From the NCBI GenBank assembly GCA_002509665.1, contig DADN01000054.1, positions 1-10,659 of the forward strand: a DNA stretch of 10,659 nt, in the 5' to 3' direction. The notes under the pieces were generated by a model. The model worked only from the letters and a program-made list of their open reading frames with translations. It had not been told where the DNA came from and made no database searches. The number at the start of each line of letters is the position of its first letter. Position 1 is the first letter of the stretch. Positions 7,359 through 10,659 of the stretch are shown here, one piece after another. The DNA is from Methanobacterium sp. UBA8. Lineage in GTDB: Archaea; Methanobacteriota; Methanobacteria; Methanobacteriales; Methanobacteriaceae. The position numbers and the translations under genes are program-made.

Positions 7359-7384
7359 TTTACCCAATCACGGTAAATTTTTTT
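7359..7384 (+). terminator. Terminator-like hairpin plus seven Ts just before ilvC
   Basis: TTTACC (7359-7364) and GGTAAA (7372-7377) form a perfect 6-bp stem with a 7-base loop CAATCAC, followed directly by seven Ts (7378-7384). It ends 25 bases before the ilvC ATG. It may terminate the transporter transcript or act inside the ilvC leader; it also contains the shared 11-mer AATCACGGTAA (7366-7376). CACGGT is present a second time at 7328-7333. Confidence 0.45.
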
Positions 7385-7409
7385 AACTTAAGATCATGGG
7401 AGGCACTAA

Positions 7410-8396
7410 ATGAATATACATTACGAAAAAGACGTAGATTTAGACGTTTTAAAAGATAAAACTATAGCAGTTATAGGTTATGGTAGCCAGGGAAGGGCAC
7501 AAGCATTAAACATGTCCGAAAGTGGGTTAAATGTTGTTGTCGGACTTAGAAAAGGTGGAGCATCATGGGAGAAAGCAAAAGCTGATGGTCTAACCGTATT
7601 AACCATAGAAGAAGCAGCATTAAAAGCAGACGTAATTCATATATTAATCCCTGACGAAATTCAAGAAGCAGTCTATGAAACAGCAATTGCAGAAGGATTA
7701 GAAGAAGGTAATACCCTTTCATTCTCACACGGATACAACATACACTACAATTACATAAAAGCGCCTAAAAACGTTAACGTTACAATGGTAGCTCCAAAAG
7801 CACCAGGTGCAACTGTTAGAAGAGAATATGAAGAAGGATTTGGAGTTCCAGGACTCGTAGCAGTCGAACAAGACGCTACTGGAAATGCAAAAGAAATTGC
7901 ACTTGCAATGGCCAAAGGATCCGGGCTTACAAGAGCAGGAGTACTTGAAACAACTTTCAAAGAAGAAACAGAAACCGATTTATTCGGTGAACAGGCAGTA
8001 CTCTGTGGAGGGGCAACTGAACTAATAAAAGCAGGTTTCCAAACACTTGTAGATGCGGGATACCAGCCAGAAATCGCATACTTCGAAACATGCCACGAAT
8101 TAAAACTCATAGTAGACCTGATATACAAACAAGGTTTCGGTGGAATGTGGCACGATGTAAGTAACACCGCAGAATACGGAGGACTTACAAGAAGAGACAG
8201 AGTTATAACCGATGAATCAAGGGCCGCTATGAAAGAAATTTTAAAAGAAATTCAGACTGGTAAATTTACCAGGGAATTTGCCCTTGAAAACCAGGCCGGA
8301 GCTCCTATGCTCAAGAGAATGAGGGCAATGGAAGATGACCTTCAAATTGAAAAAGTAGGTACAAAACTCAGGAAACTTTGCGGATTACAAAAATAA
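7410..8396 (+). CDS. ilvC: Ketol-acid reductoisomerase, class I
   Basis: Second enzyme of branched-chain amino acid synthesis: magnesium-dependent alkyl migration followed by NAD(P)H reduction of acetolactate or acetohydroxybutyrate. At 328 residues it is the short class I form. The Rossmann motif [12 protein letters not shown] is at 23-34. The cofactor loop GLRKGGASW (45-53) keeps Arg47, Lys48 and Ser52, which suggests NADPH use; Gly50 stands where many relatives have Ser, so the preference should not be assumed. His107 (FSHGYNI) is the conserved active-site His. Metal ligands Asp190 and Glu194 (DLFGE) and Glu226 and Glu230 (ETCHE) are present, with Ser251 contacting substrate. GGGAGG lies 6 bases before the ATG. 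It uses the product of ilvBN but is separated from them by the transporter gene and a terminator, so it probably has its own promoter. Confidence 0.97.
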   Translation: MNIHYEKDVDLDVLKDKTIAVIGYGSQGRAQALNMSESGLNVVVGLRKGGASWEKAKADGLTVLTIEEAALKADVIHILIPDEIQEAVYETAIAEGLEEGNTLSFSHGYNIHYNYIKAPKNVNVTMVAPKAPGATVRREYEEGFGVPGLVAVEQDATGNAKEIALAMAKGSGLTRAGVLETTFKEETETDLFGEQAVLCGGATELIKAGFQTLVDAGYQPEIAYFETCHELKLIVDLIYKQGFGGMWHDVSNTAEYGGLTRRDRVITDESRAAMKEILKEIQTGKFTREFALENQAGAPMLKRMRAMEDDLQIEKVGTKLRKLCGLQK

Positions 8397-8415
8397 TCCC
8401 CTTCTTTTTGTTTTC
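8382..8415 (+). terminator. ilvC terminator with the stop codon in its stem
   Basis: GGATTA (8382-8387) and TAATCC (8394-8399) form a perfect 6-bp stem with a CAAAAA loop; the TAA stop is the first three bases of the right arm. CCTTCTTTTTGTTTTC follows. The tail resembles that of ilvN (CTTATTTTTTGTTTT), and ACAAAAATAATCCC is identical to the end of argF. Confidence 0.65.
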
Positions 8416-8427
8416 AAATTTAAGAAT

Positions 8428-8451
8428 CAATTATTTGATATTTTATAATTG
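8428..8451. repeat. 7-bp dyad in the marker 12 promoter region
   Basis: CAATTAT (8428-8434) and ATAATTG (8445-8451) are perfect reverse complements with a 10-base spacer. They lie between the ilvC terminator and the marker 12 ribosome binding site (AAGGTGA, 8456-8462), where the promoter should be. AAATTTAAG at 8416-8424 is a weak TATA candidate. Confidence 0.3.
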
Positions 8452-8466
8452 CATAAAGGTGAATCC

Positions 8467-9459
8467 ATGGTATTTGTTGGAATGGATCATGGGACTACAG
8501 GCGTCTCTTTTACAATTCTTGATAACGAAACTACTCATTTTAAAATCCTGCGGGAAGATTTATCTGCTGGAAAAGTCTCTGCATTAAAAGAACTTTCAAA
8601 AAGAGTTGATTTAAACTCAATTGACCTCATGGCAATAACATATGCTATGGGAGATGCCCTTAAAGCCGTAACCCCCATAGAAAAAGTGAAAAACAGAGGA
8701 ATTAAATCAATGGAAGGCGCTGGAAAAGTAACAGGCGGCGGAACAGCAGTTTACGATGAAATCAAAAATTCAGGGATTCCAACAGTTGTAATACCTGGAA
8801 TTCACGATGAAACCGCGTGCCTTGATGAACGTTTTAAATCCGCTTATTCTCATCATGCCAGCTCTGAAAAAGTTAGTATATGTTATAACGCATTCCTGGA
8901 AACAGGTTTTAAAAATATGATAGTAGCAGATATTAGCTCCAATACAGTAACAATGTTGATTGAAGATGGGATAATTAGAGGAGCTATGGATGCATGTATA
9001 GGTGCTATGGGAACTATTCACGGCCCTCTTGACCTTAAAATGATTAGAGATATTGATGATGGCGTTAGAACTGCTAATGAATGCTTTTCACGTGCAGGAG
9101 CTGTAAAAATAGCTGATGTATATGGAAAAGTAAGTCATGTAAAGGATGAAATCATTAAAAATTATTTAAAAGGCGACGGGAAAGCAAAACTTGCCATAGA
9201 TACCATGATTATGACAATCGTGATGGAAATCTATGGACTCGCAGGAATAGCAAAAAATATTGAGGGGATTATATTAACTGGCTCTACTGGATCTATGCAG
9301 GAACCAATCGACATATTTGGTGCCATTAAAAAAGAGGTTGAAAATATCGCACCTGTTGTTAGAATTGGGGAAAGATCGGGTTCTGTTGGAAGTGCCCAGA
9401 TCGCGAAAGCCGTTTTTGATGGTGAAAGGGACATTTTAGGTATTCCTATTTTAAAATGA
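8467..9459 (+). CDS. Methanogenesis marker protein 12
   Basis: 330 residues matching, from memory, the methanogenesis marker 12 family, found in methanogens and of unknown function. The fold looks like an ASKHA ATPase/sugar-kinase domain: a phosphate-1 motif MDHGTTGVSF (6-15), a phosphate-2-like ADISSNTVTML (154-164) and an adenosine-type LTGSTGSMQEP (270-280). This suggests ATP binding and perhaps phosphoryl transfer or protein assembly, but no substrate is known. The ATG at 8467 is chosen because AAGGTGA lies 4 bases before it; a TTG at 8449 would add six residues containing the ribosome binding site itself. It follows ilvC by 70 bases with a terminator between, so it is probably transcribed separately. 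It is the clearest lineage marker in the window. Confidence 0.92.
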   Translation: MVFVGMDHGTTGVSFTILDNETTHFKILREDLSAGKVSALKELSKRVDLNSIDLMAITYAMGDALKAVTPIEKVKNRGIKSMEGAGKVTGGGTAVYDEIKNSGIPTVVIPGIHDETACLDERFKSAYSHHASSEKVSICYNAFLETGFKNMIVADISSNTVTMLIEDGIIRGAMDACIGAMGTIHGPLDLKMIRDIDDGVRTANECFSRAGAVKIADVYGKVSHVKDEIIKNYLKGDGKAKLAIDTMIMTIVMEIYGLAGIAKNIEGIILTGSTGSMQEPIDIFGAIKKEVENIAPVVRIGERSGSVGSAQIAKAVFDGERDILGIPILK

Positions 9460-9487
9460 AAGAATTTTTTCTTTTAACTTTTTTGAA
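9459..9487 (+). terminator. Terminator of the marker 12 gene
   Basis: AAAGAA (9459-9464) and TTCTTT (9469-9474) pair as a 6-bp dyad with a TTTT loop; the left arm begins at the last base of the TGA stop. The DNA that follows is T-rich (TTTAACTTTTTTG). The stem has a single G-C pair and is weak, so the T runs are probably what matters. Confidence 0.5.
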
Positions 9488-9509
9488 ACTATTTTGAAGT
9501 TTTATTATC

Positions 9510-9568
9510 TTCAGCTAAAAAAAATATTAAAAATAGAATATAAAAAGATTAATTTGTTTTTAGCTGAA
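9510..9568. repeat. 12-bp perfect inverted repeat between convergent genes
   Basis: TTCAGCTAAAAA (9510-9521) and TTTTTAGCTGAA (9557-9568) are exact reverse complements, 35 bases apart, within the 111-base space between the marker 12 and secreted hydrolase genes. Both strands read the same arm sequence, so it could serve as a two-way terminator. The right arm lies 2 bases from the hydrolase stop codon. Confidence 0.6.
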
Positions 9569-9572
9569 TCTT
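9542..9572 (-). terminator. Terminator of the secreted hydrolase gene
   Basis: On the minus strand AAGATT (9572-9567, starting inside the TAA stop) can pair with AATCTT (9550-9545), followed by a run of Ts (9546-9542). The 16-base loop makes this stem weak, and it competes with the 12-bp inverted repeat for the same bases. Confidence 0.35.
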
Positions 9573-10362
9573 AATTTATCAAATGTAAATATACGCATGC
9601 ATAAATTAACATCTTAGATTCTTTGTCAGATGTTTTTCCTATGTTAAATTTTTTATCTACTTCCATAGTTATAGCCCTAATGCCTTTTTTAGAAGCTTCA
9701 GATCTGAATGTCCCCTTTTGAGGGTTAGTTTTTGCAATAGCTCCGGTTTTTTTCTGGATATATGCTGCCCATTTCTTCTCAGAATCTTTTTGAAAATAAA
9801 CTAGTCCCGTGGAATTGACTTCAGTACCAGCATGCACATCTATAATGTAGTCCACTTTATGAGCTAATGCAAATTTTAATATTTTATTAGGAGGTGTTCC
9901 CGCTATATTAAATTCTCGATTAGGATCATAATGTTTAGAAGACCTCACATAATTTCGGCTATTTTTTTCTGTATCGACAGGTATAGCAAATGGAATAATA
10001 TAAACAGTGCCATTAATCTTTTTATTCTTTAAATAATTCATAAATTTGATTACAGCTAGAGGCCCTTGAGGTTCATTTCCATGAATTCCCCCGCAAATTA
10101 AAATTGTTTTTCCTTTCCCATTTCCTAAGCGATAAACTAATGATCCCTGTTTTAGTTTAGAAACCATTTTTTGATTAAAAGGAGTATCACTCAAATATTT
10201 TTTTATAGCAGGGTTTTTCATAACATTTCCATGAACATTTTTGTCCAGAAATTGTACACCCATTGAACCTGCACTGTCCAGAGTTACTGCTGAAGATACC
10301 CCTAAACTAAGTATAATTACAGTTAAAAATAATATTGGCAAAATAAAAGACCTATATCCCAT
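9571..10362 (-). CDS. Secreted succinylglutamate desuccinylase/aspartoacylase-like zinc hydrolase
   Basis: 263 residues. After the short basic stretch MGYRS comes a hydrophobic signal sequence (about 6-24, FILPILFLTVIILSLGV) with a likely cleavage near SSA, so the enzyme should act outside the cell or be membrane-anchored. The catalytic core is of the AstE/AspA group of M14-like zinc enzymes: HGNE gives ligands His94 and Glu97, DPNREF (146-151) is the substrate-binding DxNR motif, His177 in DVHAG is the third ligand, and Glu234 in ITMEVD is the likely general base. Cytosolic relatives remove acyl groups from amino acids; a secreted form may cleave cell-wall or nutrient peptides, which is inference. 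I chose the ATG at 10362 because AGGTG lies 6 bases upstream; the GTG at 10371 overlaps that site. Confidence 0.85.
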   Translation of the reverse strand: MGYRSFILPILFLTVIILSLGVSSAVTLDSAGSMGVQFLDKNVHGNVMKNPAIKKYLSDTPFNQKMVSKLKQGSLVYRLGNGKGKTILICGGIHGNEPQGPLAVIKFMNYLKNKKINGTVYIIPFAIPVDTEKNSRNYVRSSKHYDPNREFNIAGTPPNKILKFALAHKVDYIIDVHAGTEVNSTGLVYFQKDSEKKWAAYIQKKTGAIAKTNPQKGTFRSEASKKGIRAITMEVDKKFNIGKTSDKESKMLIYACVYLHLIN

Positions 10363-10400
10363 TAAAAGCACCTAATAAATACTTAATTAATTAAAAAATC

Positions 10401-10408
10401 TATTTATA
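10401..10408 (-). promoter_or_regulatory. Promoter (TATA box) of the secreted hydrolase gene
   Basis: TATAAATA on the minus strand, preceded by GGAATGG, is a near-ideal archaeal TATA box. Transcription would start about 25 bases downstream, near 10377-10380, leaving a leader of about 15 to 18 bases that just includes the AGGTG site at 10373-10369. Confidence 0.65.
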
Positions 10409-10659
10409 CCATTCCCATATCATTATATAGATTTTAGTAAGATTTTTTATGACATAATGTTATTTATAGTTATTTAATACCAAATATTTATTACATATCT
10501 TATATATTCTTTCAAAATCTAAGGATAGCTCTATTTTAGCATATGTAAATATCATATACATATATATTTCCTAAAATAAAATTTTTTGAAGACATGAATT
10601 AATTTAAGGCATTTATATGTTTTAAATATATTTTTAAGGCGCTAATTTCGATTAATTTA
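10409..10659. other. AT-rich upstream region, no gene seen
   Basis: No reading frame or RNA gene that I can support. It holds a 7-bp AT-rich dyad, ATATGTA (10541-10547) with TACATAT (10557-10563), and TTTAAGGC repeated 30 bases apart (10603-10610 and 10633-10640) near the right edge. ATTTATATG (10611-10619) could be a TATA element for a gene beyond the window. Confidence 0.3.

Larger units (their letters stand above)
7294..7386 (+). other. Possible tiny leader reading frames upstream of ilvC
   Basis: A perfect site AGGTGA (7294-7299) is followed by an ATG at 7304 that reads only Met-Ser before TGA. An overlapping ATG at 7309 opens 25 codons ending with TAA at 7384-7386, exactly at the end of a T7 tract. 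The 25-codon peptide has three Ile, one Leu and no Val, so it is not clearly a branched-chain leader peptide. It may be a leader, the remnant of a lost gene start, or chance. Confidence 0.2.

Noticed and set aside
7396..7413. Five-codon frame overlapping the ilvC start
   Set aside because: Its ATG is part of the GGGAGG ribosome binding site, so it could not be translated together with proper initiation at ilvC; most likely chance.
7751..8167. 138-codon open frame antisense to ilvC
   Set aside because: It is a shadow of the ilvC codon pattern, with no ribosome binding site and a Ser/Pro-rich low-complexity translation.
8449..8466. Six-residue extension of marker 12 from a TTG
   Set aside because: It would translate the ribosome binding site AAGGTGA itself; the ATG at 8467 is well spaced from it.
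8378..8587. 69-codon frame overlapping the end of ilvC and the start of marker 12
   Set aside because: Covers a terminator and promoter region and overlaps two clear genes in another frame; no family resemblance.
10603..10640. TTTAAGGC repeated twice near the right edge as the start of a repeat array
   Set aside because: Only two 8-base copies and no conserved longer unit; not a CRISPR or satellite array on this evidence.

Overview
The window reads as a piece of the chromosome of a mesophilic, AT-rich hydrogenotrophic methanogen of the Methanobacteriales, most likely Methanobacterium or a close relative. The evidence is a methanogenesis marker 12 gene, strong archaeal Shine-Dalgarno sites (GGAGG or AGGTGA) before nearly every gene, archaeal-type TATA boxes, an orphan receiver-domain protein, and the neighbourhood argF, purD, ilvB, ilvN, ilvC. 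From memory this order resembles the one in Methanothermobacter; I could not check that. There are ten protein genes, one cut by the left edge. I see no tRNA, rRNA, CRISPR array or insertion sequence.

Layout. 2-730 (+): 3' part of an HtpX-like M48 membrane metalloprotease. 828-1736 (-): argF, ornithine carbamoyltransferase, convergent with the protease gene. 1991-3301 (-): purD, separated from argF by a 254-base spacer holding a purD terminator candidate and the argF promoter. 3302-3673: divergent intergenic region with several dyads. 3674-4042 (+): a single-domain response regulator. 4043-4400: long leader region of ilvB. 4401-6642 (+): ilvB-ilvN, the two subunits of acetolactate synthase, translationally coupled. 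6670-7275 (+): a CadD-type membrane transporter between ilvN and ilvC. 7410-8396 (+): ilvC, ketol-acid reductoisomerase. 8467-9459 (+): methanogenesis marker protein 12. 9571-10362 (-): a secreted zinc deacylase/peptidase of the AstE/AspA (M14-like) type, convergent with the marker gene. 10363-10659: AT-rich upstream DNA with a clear promoter.

How the genes work together. ilvB, ilvN and ilvC give the first two steps of valine and isoleucine synthesis (acetohydroxy acid formation, then isomerisation and reduction). argF belongs to arginine synthesis and purD to purine synthesis, so this is largely a biosynthetic housekeeping segment. The transporter, response regulator and secreted hydrolase are the accessory parts.

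The protein content is mostly familiar. The less ordinary signals are in the non-coding DNA: (1) hairpins that straddle or abut stop codons, followed by T-rich DNA, at most genes that end a transcript (9-bp stem at ilvN; a shared 14-mer at the ends of argF and ilvC); (2) a TATA box embedded in the ilvN terminator, placed to give a leaderless transporter mRNA; (3) a terminator-like hairpin plus seven Ts just before the ilvC ribosome binding site, preceded by a good Shine-Dalgarno site and tiny reading frames; (4) a near-identical 11-mer, AATCACGRTAA, overlapping dyads before both ilvB and ilvC; (5) a 12-bp perfect inverted repeat between the convergent genes at 9460-9570. I did not find convincing evidence for a wholly new multi-gene system.
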